From positions 1,154,137-1,218,136 of the forward strand of contig NZ_SHKM01000001.1 in the NCBI RefSeq assembly GCF_004217225.1: a stretch of DNA of 64,000 bases. The letters are read 5' to 3'. The stretch is from Azospira oryzae (lineage in GTDB: Bacteria > Pseudomonadota > Gammaproteobacteria > Burkholderiales > Rhodocyclaceae). The translations under genes and the position numbers were made by a program. Positions 25,280 to 34,278 of this stretch are shown one piece after another. Positions within the stretch are counted from its first letter, which is position 1; every line of letters begins with the position of its first letter. The notes beneath the pieces are model-generated. The model saw only the letters and a list, made by a program, of their open reading frames with translations. It did no database searches and was not told the origin of the DNA.

Positions 25280-26007
25280 GCCGCCTCTCCCCTGGCCCCA
25301 CCGCCAGAAGCCGCACCGGACGGACCTGCCACGGCAGCCTCGGCTGCAACCGGCGCCGATGCTTGCTCTCCAGACACACCTCCGGTGGAACCGCTTCCCT
25401 CCTGGGCCGCAGCCGCCTCCGTAGCCTGTTCCTTGGCCTGCTCGGCCCGGGCGCTGCTCTCCAGCCTGGCGGCGCCTGCCGCCACGCGCCGGTCCTGGGG
25501 CGAAGGATCGGCCGGCGCCATGGCGGCGGCACGGATCTGCTGGGCCTTGGCCAGACTTTCCTCCGGCGTGCGGCCCGGCGACACATCGATGGAAACCTCT
25601 CCTGCCACCGCATACATGCGGCCGTCCGGCCCCTTGTGGTAGGAGTAGCTGGCGCCGCCCTGGACCAGGGCTCCGCCGGCAGCGATGTGGGCCTGCTCGT
25701 GGGCGCGTACCTTGCGGTCCGTCTCCTTCAGCTTTTCCACCTGCCGCTGTTCGTCCTCCGACAGCTCGCTCTTCCCGGCAGCGGCGGCGAAGGGGTTCTT
25801 GCCCAGGGACTGGCCGTAGCCCCCGTTCCACTCGGCACCTGAGGCCGCCGCGCTGCCACTGCCCGACGAGGATGCCCCGCTGCCGCTCTCGGCCGCCTGG
25901 GCGCCGCCGGCCGCCGGCCGCTGCACGGGTGCGGCAACGCCTCCCGTGGCGACGGGATAGACACTGGCAATGCCGGAAGCTGAGAGGGAGCCGATCATGG
26001 CAGACAC
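25210..26007 (-). CDS. SprA-related putative metalloprotease
   Basis: A 265-residue protein with a low-complexity Ala/Gly/Ser/Gln N-terminal third. The conserved SprA-type core follows: LSEDEQRQVEKLKETDRKVR, then AHEQAHIAAGG with an HExxH-like site (HEQAH), YHKGPDGRMYAVAGEVSID and TPEESLAKAQQIRAAAMAP. The C-terminal half is again low complexity. No signal peptide is evident. The function in bacteria is poorly known; protease activity is inferred only from HEQAH. ATG 25998 is an alternative start. It lies downstream of recN, and its last 70 bases overlap the convergent solute-binding protein gene. Confidence 0.8.
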   Translation of the reverse strand: MSAMIGSLSASGIASVYPVATGGVAAPVQRPAAGGAQAAESGSGASSSGSGSAAASGAEWNGGYGQSLGKNPFAAAAGKSELSEDEQRQVEKLKETDRKVRAHEQAHIAAGGALVQGGASYSYHKGPDGRMYAVAGEVSIDVSPGRTPEESLAKAQQIRAAAMAPADPSPQDRRVAAGAARLESSARAEQAKEQATEAAAAQEGSGSTGGVSGEQASAPVAAEAAVAGPSGAASGGGARGEAAYRLESVGVRETAVSRSRVDLFA

Positions 26008-26093
26008 TCAAGGCTGCAGCGGGGCGACAGCCCCGTTTGCGGGAAAGTAGATCCTCACCATAGCCCAAGCCCCGGGCCGGGGCCAAGTCGGGC

Positions 26094-27749
26094 TCAGCCC
26101 TGACCGAGCAGTTCCTTGGCGTGCTGCCGGGTGGTGGCGGTGATTTCCACGCCGCCCAGCATGCGGGCGATTTCCTCCACCCGGCCCGCCGCGTCCAGGG
26201 GCGTGACCCGGCTCTTGATGGCGGCGCCCTCCTTGGACTTGGCCACCTGCCACTGCCAGTCGGCCCGGGCCGCCACCTGGGGCAGGTGGGTGACGCACAA
26301 CACCTGACGCTCCCGGCCCAGGCGGTGCAGCAGACGCCCCACCACCTCGGCGACGCCGCCGCCGATGCCCACGTCCACCTCGTCGAAAATCAGGGTGGGG
26401 ACGCTGGCCTGGCGGCTGGTGACCACCTGGATGGCCAGGCTGATGCGGGACAGTTCGCCGCCGGAAGCCACCTTGGCCAGGGAACGGGCTTCGCTGCCCG
26501 CCAGGCCGCCGATGCGGAATTCGATGCTTTCCAGGCCGTGGGCATTGCCGCCGGCCACGGGCACCAGGGCGATTTCGAAACGGCCGCCGCCCAGGGCCAG
26601 TTCCTGCATGCCCTGGCTGACCTCGTCGCCCAGGGCCTTGGCCGCCTTGGCCCGGGCCTTGGAGAGCTTGGCCGCATCCTTGTCGTATTGCTGGCGAGCC
26701 GCATCCACCCTGGCCTGCAGGGCTGCCAGGTCGCCCGCCTCGCCCAGCTCGGCGAGACGCTGCTGCCAACGGGACAACAGTTCCGGCAGTTCCTCCGGCA
26801 GAGCGCGGAACTTGCGCGCGCAACCCATGACGGCCTCCAGGCGGCGTTCCACCTCGGCCAGGCGGGCCGGGTCCAGATCCACCCGGTCGGCGTAGCGGCG
26901 CAGGGCGCTAACGGCTTCGGCCAGCTCGGCTTCGGCCGACTGCACCAGTTGGGCCACTTCGCTCAGGGCCGGGTCGTATTCGGCCAGACCGTCGAGACGG
27001 GAGGCCACGGCACGCACCTGGGCTTCGCAGGCCCCCTCGCCTTCGGCCAGCAGGCCCAGGGAAAACTGGGCCCCTTCCAGCAGGGAGGCGGCATGGGCCA
27101 GACGCTTGTGTTCCTGGTTGAGGCTTTCCCACTCGTCGGCGGAGAAGGCCAGGGTCTCCAGTTCCCGCACCTGCCATTCCAGCTGTTCCCGCTCCCGGGC
27201 CAGGGCTTCGCCGCCTTCGGCCGCCGCCTCCAGGGAATCCCGGGCGTCGCGCCAGGTGCGCCAGGCTTCGCCGACGCTGCGGGCCAGGTCGGCATGGCCG
27301 GCATGGGCGTCGAGCAGCTGGCGCTGGGCCTCGCCCCGCAACAGGGACTGGTGGGCGTGCTGGCCGTGGATGTCCACCAGCCATTCGGCGGCCTGCCGCA
27401 GTTGCTGCAGGGTGGCGGCAGAGCCGTTGATGTAGGCCCGGGAACGGCCGCCCGCATCCAGGATGCGACGCAGCAACAGGTCATCGTCAGCGGCGAAGTC
27501 GTTCTCCGCCAGCCAGGACTTCAGTTCGGCCAGGGCACGGATGTCGAACTCGGCCCCCACTTCGGTCTTCTCGGCCCCGGCCCGCAGCAGGCCGCTGTCG
27601 GCGCGCTCGCCGAGGACGAAGGCCAGGGCGTCCACCAGGATGGACTTGCCGGCGCCGGTCTCGCCGGTGAGGGCGCCGAAGCCGCCCTGGAAATCCAGCT
27701 CCAGCCGGTCCACCAGGACGAAATCGCGAATGTTCAGACGTTGCAGCAT
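26094..27749 (-). CDS. recN: DNA repair protein RecN
   Basis: RecN is an SMC-like ATPase for double-strand break repair. The 551-residue product has the N-terminal MLQRLNIRDFVLVDRLEL and Walker A GETGAGKSILVDAL at about 29-42. A long central coiled-coil rich in Glu/Ala/Leu/Arg spans about residues 150-390. The C-terminal half-domain has the signature SGGELSRISLAIQ and Walker B TLIFDEVDVGIGG. It starts 3 bases after the nadK stop; nadK-recN is a conserved pair. Confidence 0.97.
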   Translation of the reverse strand: MLQRLNIRDFVLVDRLELDFQGGFGALTGETGAGKSILVDALAFVLGERADSGLLRAGAEKTEVGAEFDIRALAELKSWLAENDFAADDDLLLRRILDAGGRSRAYINGSAATLQQLRQAAEWLVDIHGQHAHQSLLRGEAQRQLLDAHAGHADLARSVGEAWRTWRDARDSLEAAAEGGEALAREREQLEWQVRELETLAFSADEWESLNQEHKRLAHAASLLEGAQFSLGLLAEGEGACEAQVRAVASRLDGLAEYDPALSEVAQLVQSAEAELAEAVSALRRYADRVDLDPARLAEVERRLEAVMGCARKFRALPEELPELLSRWQQRLAELGEAGDLAALQARVDAARQQYDKDAAKLSKARAKAAKALGDEVSQGMQELALGGGRFEIALVPVAGGNAHGLESIEFRIGGLAGSEARSLAKVASGGELSRISLAIQVVTSRQASVPTLIFDEVDVGIGGGVAEVVGRLLHRLGRERQVLCVTHLPQVAARADWQWQVAKSKEGAAIKSRVTPLDAAGRVEEIARMLGGVEITATTRQHAKELLGQG

Positions 27750-27752
27750 GGT

Positions 27753-28631
27753 TCAGGGCCCCTTGGGACGTTTGCTCCAGTGGAGCTTCTGACGCAGCAT
27801 GGCGAAGTAGCTGTAGCCGGGCGGGTGCAGGAAACAGACGTTGTAGGCGGAGCGGCGCATGCGCACGCAGTCGTCGGGACGGATGTCGAAGGCCACCTGG
27901 CCGTCGAAGTGCACCCGGGCGTCGGCGGACTGGATCACCCGCAATTCGATCTCGCAGCGGTCCGACACCGTGATCGGCCGGTTGGTCAGGGAATGGGGAC
28001 AGAGGGGCACCAGGGCGATGCCGCCCAGGGTCGGGTGCAGGATGGGGCCGTTGGCCGAGAGGGCGTAGGCGGTGGAGCCGGTGGGAGTGGAGATGATGAG
28101 GCCGTCGGCCCGCAGGTTGTAGATGAACTCGCCGTCGATGAACAGCTCGAATTCGATCATGCGGCCGATGGCGCCCTTGTCCATCACCACGTCGTTGAGA
28201 GCCTGGTTGGCGCAGACTTCCTTGCCGTCCCGGATCACCTCGGCGTCCAGGATCAGGCGCTCCTCCGGCACGAAGCGGCCGTCCAGCAGGTCTTCCATGC
28301 AGGACAGCATGTCGCAGCGGGCAATGTCGGTCATGAAGCCCAGGCGGCCCTGGTTCACGCCCACCAGGGGCACCTTGTAGCGGGCCAGGTGGCGGGCGGC
28401 GTTGAGCATGGTGCCGTCGCCGCCGAGGACGATGGCCAGATCGGCATGGGCGCCGATGAACTGGAAATCGCCGGTCATCCAGCGGCTTTCCCCCACATTG
28501 GCGGCCGTATCGGCCTCCACCAGCACCGAGACGCCCCGCTCGCTCAGATACTGGCCGAGGGAACGCAGGGATTCGGCAATTTCCGGGCTGTGGTATTTGC
28601 CAATCAGGGCAATGGTGCGGGGAAGTGCCAT
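27753..28631 (-). CDS. nadK: NAD kinase
   Basis: NadK phosphorylates NAD to NADP. The 292-residue product has the motifs [18 protein letters not shown] (GGDG), [12 protein letters not shown], the LNDVVMDKG segment and [17 protein letters not shown]. The frame is open upstream to 28721, but ATG 28631 ([14 protein letters not shown]) matches the family start. It is divergent from hrcA and drives recN downstream. Confidence 0.96.
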   Translation of the reverse strand: MALPRTIALIGKYHSPEIAESLRSLGQYLSERGVSVLVEADTAANVGESRWMTGDFQFIGAHADLAIVLGGDGTMLNAARHLARYKVPLVGVNQGRLGFMTDIARCDMLSCMEDLLDGRFVPEERLILDAEVIRDGKEVCANQALNDVVMDKGAIGRMIEFELFIDGEFIYNLRADGLIISTPTGSTAYALSANGPILHPTLGGIALVPLCPHSLTNRPITVSDRCEIELRVIQSADARVHFDGQVAFDIRPDDCVRMRRSAYNVCFLHPPGYSYFAMLRQKLHWSKRPKGP

Positions 28632-28747
28632 GGGACGCGAAGGGGAATGGTGACCGGAGCCTTTCATGGCCCGCATTAAACCACAAAACCCCCCGCCCCC
28701 GGCGGCACAGCGCGGATGCAACTCCTGGCGGCCCCGGCGATTTTCGG

Positions 28748-28753
28748 TAAAAT
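28748..28753 (+). promoter_or_regulatory. -10 element for hrcA, predicting a leaderless or near-leaderless message
   Basis: TAAAAT lies at 28748-28753, only six bases before the hrcA ATG (28760), so transcription would start at or beside the A of the ATG. No ribosome site is present. The -35 at the right distance is poor (TGGCGG-like). No CIRCE-like inverted repeat is present here. Confidence 0.4.
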
Positions 28754-28759
28754 CGATTC

Positions 28760-29788
28760 ATGCTCGACAACCGCGCCCGCATCCTGCTCAAGACCCTGGT
28801 CGAACGGTACATCGCCGAAGGCCAACCGGTGGGCTCCCGCGCCCTCTCCCGCTTCTCCGGGCTGGACCTGTCGCCGGCCACCATCCGCAACGTCATGGCG
28901 GATCTGGAGGAGCAGGGTTTCATCGCCAGCCCCCACACCTCCGCCGGCCGCATTCCCACGCCCCGGGGCTACCGCCTGTTCGTGGACAGCCTGCTGGCGG
29001 TGCAGCCCCTGCAGGAAAACCAGATCCACGAGATGGAAGGGCAGCTGATCCAGACCCAGCCCCAGCAGCTGATCGGCAACGCCTCCCACCTGCTCTCGGA
29101 ACTGACCCAGTTTGCCGGCATCGTCGTGACGCCGCGGCGCAAGACGCCGACCATCCGCCAGATCGAGTTTCTCGGCCTCTCGGAAAAGCGCATCCTGCTC
29201 ATCATCGTCACTACCGACGGCGACGTGCAGAACCGCATCCTGCTCACCGAACGGCCCTACTCGCCGTCGGAGCTGACGACGGCGGCCAATTACCTGAACC
29301 ACAATTACGCCGGCCTGGACTTCGACCAGATCCGCCAGCGCCTCACCGGCGAAATCCAGCAGTTGCAGGACGACCTGAAGATCCTCATGGCCTCGGCCCT
29401 GGAGGCCGGCAACCAGGCCTTGAACGACAGCGCCAGCCAGTACGTCATCTCCGGCGAGAAGAACCTGCTGGAAGTGGAGGAACTGTCCTCCAACATGAAG
29501 CGGCTGCGGGAGCTGTTCGACCTCTTCGAACAGAAGACCGGCCTGGTGCGCCTGCTCGACATCTCCAACAACGCCGACGGCGTGCAGATCTACATCGGCG
29601 GCGAATCGGGCCTGGCGCCCCTGGACGAATGCAGCGTCGTCACCGCCCCCTACGAGGTGAATGGCCAGGTGGTGGGCTCCGTCGGCGTCATCGGCCCCAC
29701 CCGCATGGCCTACGAACGGGTCATCCCCATCGTGGACATCACCGCCAAGCTGCTCTCCTCCGCCCTTACCTACCAGGCCAATACCTGA
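28760..29788 (+). CDS. hrcA: heat-inducible transcription repressor HrcA
   Basis: HrcA binds CIRCE elements and represses class I heat-shock genes, usually groESL. The 342-residue product has the N-terminal winged helix ([38 protein letters not shown]), the [11 protein letters not shown] segment, and the GAF-like and dimerisation domains. No CIRCE repeat is visible near grpE, dnaK or hrcA in this window. The stop overlaps the hemH start (TGATG). Confidence 0.96.
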   Translation: MLDNRARILLKTLVERYIAEGQPVGSRALSRFSGLDLSPATIRNVMADLEEQGFIASPHTSAGRIPTPRGYRLFVDSLLAVQPLQENQIHEMEGQLIQTQPQQLIGNASHLLSELTQFAGIVVTPRRKTPTIRQIEFLGLSEKRILLIIVTTDGDVQNRILLTERPYSPSELTTAANYLNHNYAGLDFDQIRQRLTGEIQQLQDDLKILMASALEAGNQALNDSASQYVISGEKNLLEVEELSSNMKRLRELFDLFEQKTGLVRLLDISNNADGVQIYIGGESGLAPLDECSVVTAPYEVNGQVVGSVGVIGPTRMAYERVIPIVDITAKLLSSALTYQANT

Positions 29789-30891
29789 TGCCCTTTTTCC
29801 GTCCGGAACCCGAATTCAAGCACGGCACCGCCCCCCAGACCGGGGTTCTGCTGATCAACCTGGGCACCCCCGATGCCCCCACGGCGCCGGCCCTGCGCCG
29901 CTATCTCAAGGAATTCCTCTCCGACCCCCGGGTGGTGGAGATTCCCCGCCTCATCTGGTGGCCCATCCTCAACGGCATCATCCTCAACACCCGCCCCGCC
30001 AAGTCGGCGGCCAAGTACGCCTCCGTCTGGCTGCCCGAAGGCTCGCCCCTGCGGGTACACACGGAACGCCAGGCCAAGCTGCTCAAGGGCGTCCTGGGCC
30101 AGGCCGGCCACCGTCTGGTGGTGGATTACGCCATGCGCTACGGCCAGCCTTCCGTGGCCGATGCCCTGGAGCGGCTGAAGCAGCAGAACTGCACCCGCAT
30201 CCTGCTGCTGCCCCTCTATCCCCAGTACGCCGGCAGCACCTCGGCCACCGCCCTGGATGCGGCCTACGCCTGGCTGCAGCAGAGCCGCAACCAGCCGGAA
30301 ATCCGCGCCGTGCGCAACTTCCACGACCATCCCGGCTACATCGCCGCCCTGGCCGCCAGCGTACGCCAGTACTGGGCGGAGAACGGCCAGCCCGGCCCTT
30401 CCTACCGTCTCATGCTGAGCTTCCACGGCGTCCCCAAACGCACCCTGGAACTGGGGGACCCCTACCACTGCGAATGCCTGAAGACCGGCCGCCTGCTCAG
30501 CGAAGCCCTGGGCCTGCCCAAGGAGCGGGTGGAAATCTGCTTCCAGTCCCGCTTCGGCAAGGCCGAATGGCTGCAGCCCTACACCGCCCCCACCCTGCAC
30601 CGGCTGGCCAAGGAAGGGGTGGAACGGGTAGACGTCATCTGCCCCGGCTTCACCTCCGACTGCCTGGAAACCCTGGAGGAGATCGCCATGGAGGGCAAGG
30701 CCGATTTCCTCGCTGCTGGCGGCAAGACCTATGGCTACATCCCCTGCCTCAACGAGCGGCCGGACTGGATCGAGGCCCTCGCCGACATCGTCACGATGCA
30801 CCTTTCAGGCTGGCCCACCCGGGAAGCCCCGGACCAGGCGGCCCTGGAGCAAAGCGCCCTGCGGGCCCAGGCCCGGGGCGCCTCCCGCTGA
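29788..30891 (+). CDS. hemH: ferrochelatase
   Basis: HemH inserts Fe(II) into protoporphyrin IX, the last step of haem synthesis. The 367-residue product shows [29 protein letters not shown], the catalytic His in [20 protein letters not shown] and the conserved [13 protein letters not shown] and [16 protein letters not shown] segments. It starts within the hrcA stop (TGATG), so the two are translationally coupled. The C-terminal tail after about residue 345 is divergent. Confidence 0.97.
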   Translation: MPFFRPEPEFKHGTAPQTGVLLINLGTPDAPTAPALRRYLKEFLSDPRVVEIPRLIWWPILNGIILNTRPAKSAAKYASVWLPEGSPLRVHTERQAKLLKGVLGQAGHRLVVDYAMRYGQPSVADALERLKQQNCTRILLLPLYPQYAGSTSATALDAAYAWLQQSRNQPEIRAVRNFHDHPGYIAALAASVRQYWAENGQPGPSYRLMLSFHGVPKRTLELGDPYHCECLKTGRLLSEALGLPKERVEICFQSRFGKAEWLQPYTAPTLHRLAKEGVERVDVICPGFTSDCLETLEEIAMEGKADFLAAGGKTYGYIPCLNERPDWIEALADIVTMHLSGWPTREAPDQAALEQSALRAQARGASR

Positions 30892-30923
30892 CCCCCTCTT
30901 GAAGACCGGGGCGGCGTCTCCAT

Positions 30924-30939
30924 ATTAGACAAGTCTAAT
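30924..30939. promoter_or_regulatory. perfect 7-bp inverted repeat, probable operator ahead of trxC
   Basis: ATTAGAC and GTCTAAT are separated by AA. The repeat sits directly upstream of the AAGGAG ribosome site of trxC and stands out in GC-rich sequence. A dimeric regulator is likely to bind here; which one cannot be told. Confidence 0.55.
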
Positions 30940-30952
30940 CAAGGAGCCCGCC

Positions 30953-31396
30953 ATGGCCGCCCCCGAATCCCTGCACCTGGTCTGCCCCCACTGCCAGGCC
31001 GTCAATCGCCTGCCCACCCAGCGCCTGACCGAACAGCCCACCTGCGGCCGCTGCAAGGCAGCGCTGTTCACCGGCGAGCCCCTGGCAGTGACCAGCGCCG
31101 CCCTGGAGGCCCACCTGGGCCGCTCCGACCTGCCCCTGCTGGTAGATTTCTGGGCCCCCTGGTGCGGCCCCTGCCGCATGATGGCCCCCGCCTTCGCCCA
31201 GGCGGCCCGGCAACTGGAACCCCATTACCGCCTGCTCAAGCTGGATACGGAAGCCGAACCGGCCATGGCCGCCCGCTTCGGCATCCGCAGCATCCCCACC
31301 CTGGCCCTCTTCCGCGGCGGCCGGGAAGTGGCCCGCCAGGCCGGCGCCATGGATGCAGCCAACCTGATCCGCTGGCTGCGCAGCGTGGACGTGTAG
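30953..31396 (+). CDS. trxC: thioredoxin 2 (zinc-ribbon thioredoxin TrxC)
   Basis: A 147-residue thioredoxin with an N-terminal zinc ribbon, CPHC (residues 11-14) and CGRC (31-34), followed by the thioredoxin fold. The active site WCGPC is in VDFWAPWCGPCRMMAP, and the cis-proline loop is IRSIPTLALF. This domain order defines TrxC, a cytosolic disulfide reductase linked to oxidative stress. The ribosome site AAGGAG is clear. In E. coli trxC is OxyR-controlled; here a different-looking palindrome precedes it. Confidence 0.93.
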   Translation: MAAPESLHLVCPHCQAVNRLPTQRLTEQPTCGRCKAALFTGEPLAVTSAALEAHLGRSDLPLLVDFWAPWCGPCRMMAPAFAQAARQLEPHYRLLKLDTEAEPAMAARFGIRSIPTLALFRGGREVARQAGAMDAANLIRWLRSVDV

Positions 31397-31412
31397 AAAC
31401 GCCTCAACCTTT

Positions 31413-31461
31413 GCTCCGGGAGGCCGTAGACGAGGTAGCCACCCGCCACCCGGAGCCTCCC
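31413..31461 (+). promoter_or_regulatory. alternative hairpins over a ribosome site (possible RNA switch)
   Basis: GCTCCGGG (31413-31420) can pair with CCCGGAGC (31449-31456), which hides the ribosome site CGGAG (31451-31455). Alternatively GGGAGG (31418-31423) can pair with CCTCCC (31456-31461), which leaves the site in the loop. The two pairings exclude each other. The 5' leader does not match a riboswitch class I know. Confidence 0.45.
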
Positions 31462-32529
31462 ATGAAAATCGCCTCTGCCGACGTCCAGATGGCCGCCAGC
31501 CACGCCAGCCTGCAACACCATGAAGTCAGCGAAAGCCTGCGCGTCTGGGTCGGCGACCGGCGACCCGACTTCGAAGGCAACGGCGACTTGGCGACAGCCT
31601 CCCCGACATCGCCGGCCACCAGTGTCAGCCTGTCCCCTGAAGCCCTGGCGGCCCAGGCCCAGGACGGGGTGGAGGCTGCCGGCGCCAAGGCCGAAGAGAC
31701 GCTGGACCCCAAGCTGGCCCTGCTCAAGACCCTGATCGAGTACTTCACCGGCCGCAAGATCGAGCTCCTCAGCCAGACCGATCTCAGCGCCGAAACGGGC
31801 ACGCTTGCGGCCGGCCAGGCAGCGGGCGGCGTACCGGCCGACGCAGCACCGGCCAAGGCCGGCTACGGGGTGGAATACGACCACCACGAGTCCTACACGG
31901 AAATGGAACAGACCACCTTCTCCGCCCAGGGGGTGGTGCGCACCAGCGACGGCAAGGAAATCAGCTTCGACCTCAACCTGGCCATGAGCCGGCTCTACCA
32001 CGAGGAAAGCAGCGTCAGTCTCCGCGCCGGCGATGCGGTGAAGAAGGACCCCCTGGTGCTCAATTTCGCCGGCACCGCCGCCCAGCTGACCGACCAGCGC
32101 TTTGCCTTCGACATCGACAGCGACGGCAAGGACGACATGATCAACTTCACCAGCGGCGGCAGCGGTTTCCTGGTTTTCGACAAGGACGGCAACGGCAGCG
32201 CCACGGACGGCGGCGAGCTGTTCGGCACCCGCAGCGGCGACGGCTTTGCCGAACTGGCCGCCTACGATGCCGACCGCAACGGCTGGATCGACGAGAACGA
32301 CCCCATTTTCGAACAGTTAAGAATCTGGATCAAAGACGGGGCTGGCCGGGACCAGCTACTTTCCCTGGCAGACAAGGGCGTGGGCGCCATCGGCCTGCAA
32401 CATCTGGCCACCCCCTTCGAGGTGAAGACGGCGCAGAACCGGCTACAGGCTTCAGTGCTGGCTTCCGGCGTGTTTTTACAGCAGAATGGAGGCGTTGGCT
32501 CGATCCAACAACTGGACTTGACTGTATAG
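31462..32529 (+). CDS. uncharacterised protein with Asp-rich Ca-binding-type repeats
   Basis: A 355-residue protein without signal peptide or membrane segment. The N-terminal 130 residues are Ala-rich and low in conserved features. A central segment has YDHHESYTEMEQTTFSAQG and DGKEISFDLNLAMSR. The C-terminal half contains three Asp-rich loops, DIDSDGKDDMI, DKDGNGSATDGGELFG and DADRNGWIDENDPIF, of the EF-hand/dockerin/VCBS type, so Ca(II) binding is likely. The function is unknown. The start is fixed by a CGGAG ribosome site. The next gene, a chemoreceptor, follows after 41 bases. Confidence 0.75.
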   Translation: MKIASADVQMAASHASLQHHEVSESLRVWVGDRRPDFEGNGDLATASPTSPATSVSLSPEALAAQAQDGVEAAGAKAEETLDPKLALLKTLIEYFTGRKIELLSQTDLSAETGTLAAGQAAGGVPADAAPAKAGYGVEYDHHESYTEMEQTTFSAQGVVRTSDGKEISFDLNLAMSRLYHEESSVSLRAGDAVKKDPLVLNFAGTAAQLTDQRFAFDIDSDGKDDMINFTSGGSGFLVFDKDGNGSATDGGELFGTRSGDGFAELAAYDADRNGWIDENDPIFEQLRIWIKDGAGRDQLLSLADKGVGAIGLQHLATPFEVKTAQNRLQASVLASGVFLQQNGGVGSIQQLDLTV

Positions 32530-32570
32530 CGGCAGGACCGACAAATTAAAGCCGAGGACCAAGGGAGATT

Positions 32571-34190
32571 ATGGCTCGTATCGCCGATTTGAAAATCTGG
32601 GTGCGCCTCACCGCAGCCATCTGGTTCATGCTCATTGCCGTATGGACAGGCATGATCGTCTGGGAATCCGAAGTCAATCGGGAAACAGCCATCGGCCAAG
32701 CCAAGGATTTTGCCGGCAGCATCCACGAAATGACCATGGCCGGCCTCACCGGCATGATGATCACCGGCACCGTCGGCCAGCGCGAAGTCTTCCTCGACCA
32801 GATCAAGCAGCTCTCCGTCATCAAGGACCTGCACGTGGTCCGCGGCGAAGCCGTGAGCAAGATTTTCGGCCCCGACACCAAGGACAAACGTCCCATGGAC
32901 AGCATCGAGCAACAGGCGATGCAGAGCGGCAAGGCCTATACCGCCGTGCATGAAGAAAACGGCGCCACCTATCTGCGGGTGGTCACCCCCACCCTGGCTT
33001 CCACCAACTACCTGGGCAAGAACTGCATCATGTGCCACCAGGTGCCGGAAGGGTCCGTCCTCGGCCTGGTCAGCATGAAGGTTTCCCTCGACAAGGTGGA
33101 CGCCGAGGTCAACGCCTTCCGCCTGAAGATCGCTGCCGCCGCCTTCGGTGCCAGCCTGCTGCTGCTGGCGGTGATCTACCTCTTCATCCGCCACTTCGTC
33201 ACCATTCCCATCGAGCATCTGACCCACGGCCTGCAGGACATCGCCACCGGCGAAGGGGATCTCACCCGCCGCCTGGAAGTGAAGGGCCGGGACGAAGTGG
33301 GTCTGGCCGCCACCGTCTTCAATCAGGTGATGGAGAACTTCTCCACCCTGGTGCGCCAGGTCAGCCAGTCCGCCACCGAGGTTTCCGCCAAGGCCCATGC
33401 CCTGGCCCAGAGCGCCTCCCAGGTGGCCGACGGCTCCCACCAGCAGAACGAGAAGTCCGTCACTGCCGCCTCCGCCGTGGAACAGATGGTGTCGTCCATC
33501 GCCGCCATTTCCCAGAGCGCCGAGCACGTACAACAGCAGTCTCAGGAAAGCCTGAAACGCTCCGAGGAAGGCAACAAGAGCCTGGGCCACCTGCTCGAGG
33601 AAATGAACAACGTGGAACAGACGGTCAAGGAAATGGCCGAGTCGGTGAATGAGTTCGTGCGCAACACCGACGCCATCAACAAGATGACCCAGGAAGTGAA
33701 GGACATCGCCGAGCAGACCAACCTGCTGGCCCTCAATGCCGCCATCGAGGCGGCCCGGGCCGGCGAGCAGGGCCGGGGCTTCGCCGTGGTGGCCGACGAG
33801 GTGCGCAAACTGGCCGAGAAGTCCTCCCGCTCCGCCAGCGAGATCGATGCCATCACCGAAACCCTCTCGGCCCAGTCGGTCAATGTGCGGCGGGCCATCG
33901 AAGAGGGCCTGGGCCACCTGTCCTCCAGCCAGGCTTCGGTCACCAACGTGGCCGACATCCTGCAGGCCGCCAACGGCTCCGTCACCGAAGTGGGCCACGG
34001 CCTGGATGCCATCGCCGGCGCCACCGACGAGCAGCGTCGGGTCAGCGGCGAAGTGGCGGACAGCATCGAGGCCATCGCCGCCATGGCCCGGGAAAACAAC
34101 GAATCCGTGGAGCAGACGGCTGCCGCCGCCCAGTCCCTGGAAGCCCTGGCCGATTCCCTGCAGAACACGGTGGGTCGCTTCAAGGTCTGA
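32571..34190 (+). CDS. methyl-accepting chemotaxis protein with periplasmic c-type haem motif
   Basis: A 539-residue chemoreceptor. Transmembrane helix 1 is at about 9-29 and helix 2 at about 186-207. The periplasmic domain between them resembles the Tll0287-like/DUF3365 sensor and contains a covalent haem-binding motif, Cys152-Ile-Met-Cys155-His156 (CIMCH), next to NYLGK. A HAMP segment (about 208-260) follows. The signalling domain has the conserved hairpin tip [20 protein letters not shown] and [18 protein letters not shown]. By analogy with DcrA-type receptors it may sense redox state, oxygen or another haem ligand (inference). The ribosome site is AAGGGAG. Confidence 0.93.
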   Translation: MARIADLKIWVRLTAAIWFMLIAVWTGMIVWESEVNRETAIGQAKDFAGSIHEMTMAGLTGMMITGTVGQREVFLDQIKQLSVIKDLHVVRGEAVSKIFGPDTKDKRPMDSIEQQAMQSGKAYTAVHEENGATYLRVVTPTLASTNYLGKNCIMCHQVPEGSVLGLVSMKVSLDKVDAEVNAFRLKIAAAAFGASLLLLAVIYLFIRHFVTIPIEHLTHGLQDIATGEGDLTRRLEVKGRDEVGLAATVFNQVMENFSTLVRQVSQSATEVSAKAHALAQSASQVADGSHQQNEKSVTAASAVEQMVSSIAAISQSAEHVQQQSQESLKRSEEGNKSLGHLLEEMNNVEQTVKEMAESVNEFVRNTDAINKMTQEVKDIAEQTNLLALNAAIEAARAGEQGRGFAVVADEVRKLAEKSSRSASEIDAITETLSAQSVNVRRAIEEGLGHLSSSQASVTNVADILQAANGSVTEVGHGLDAIAGATDEQRRVSGEVADSIEAIAAMARENNESVEQTAAAAQSLEALADSLQNTVGRFKV

Positions 34191-34209
34191 TCCCGGACCG
34201 CCCACAAAA

Positions 34210-34249
34210 AACGCCCGGCAGGCACCAAGCCTCCGGGCGTTTTCTTTTG
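34210..34249 (+). terminator. bidirectional terminator between the chemoreceptor and the kinase
   Basis: AACGCCCGG (34210-34218) pairs with CCGGGCGTT (34233-34241), with an inner AGGC/GCCT pair. It is followed by TTTCTTTTG on the plus strand and preceded by AAAAA, which serves the minus strand. It ends both convergent genes. Confidence 0.9.
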
Positions 34250-34278
34250 TTGCGGCGCTGCCGGCGGCGGTCAGTCCG

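Noticed and set aside
28632-28759. A CIRCE operator upstream of hrcA
   Set aside because: I searched for GCACTC/GAGTGC half sites with a 9-base spacer on both strands and found none.
31396-31461. A GEMM (c-di-GMP) riboswitch in the leader of the Ca-repeat gene
   Set aside because: The conserved GEMM core sequences are absent; only generic GC-rich pairing is present, so I report it as an unassigned structure.
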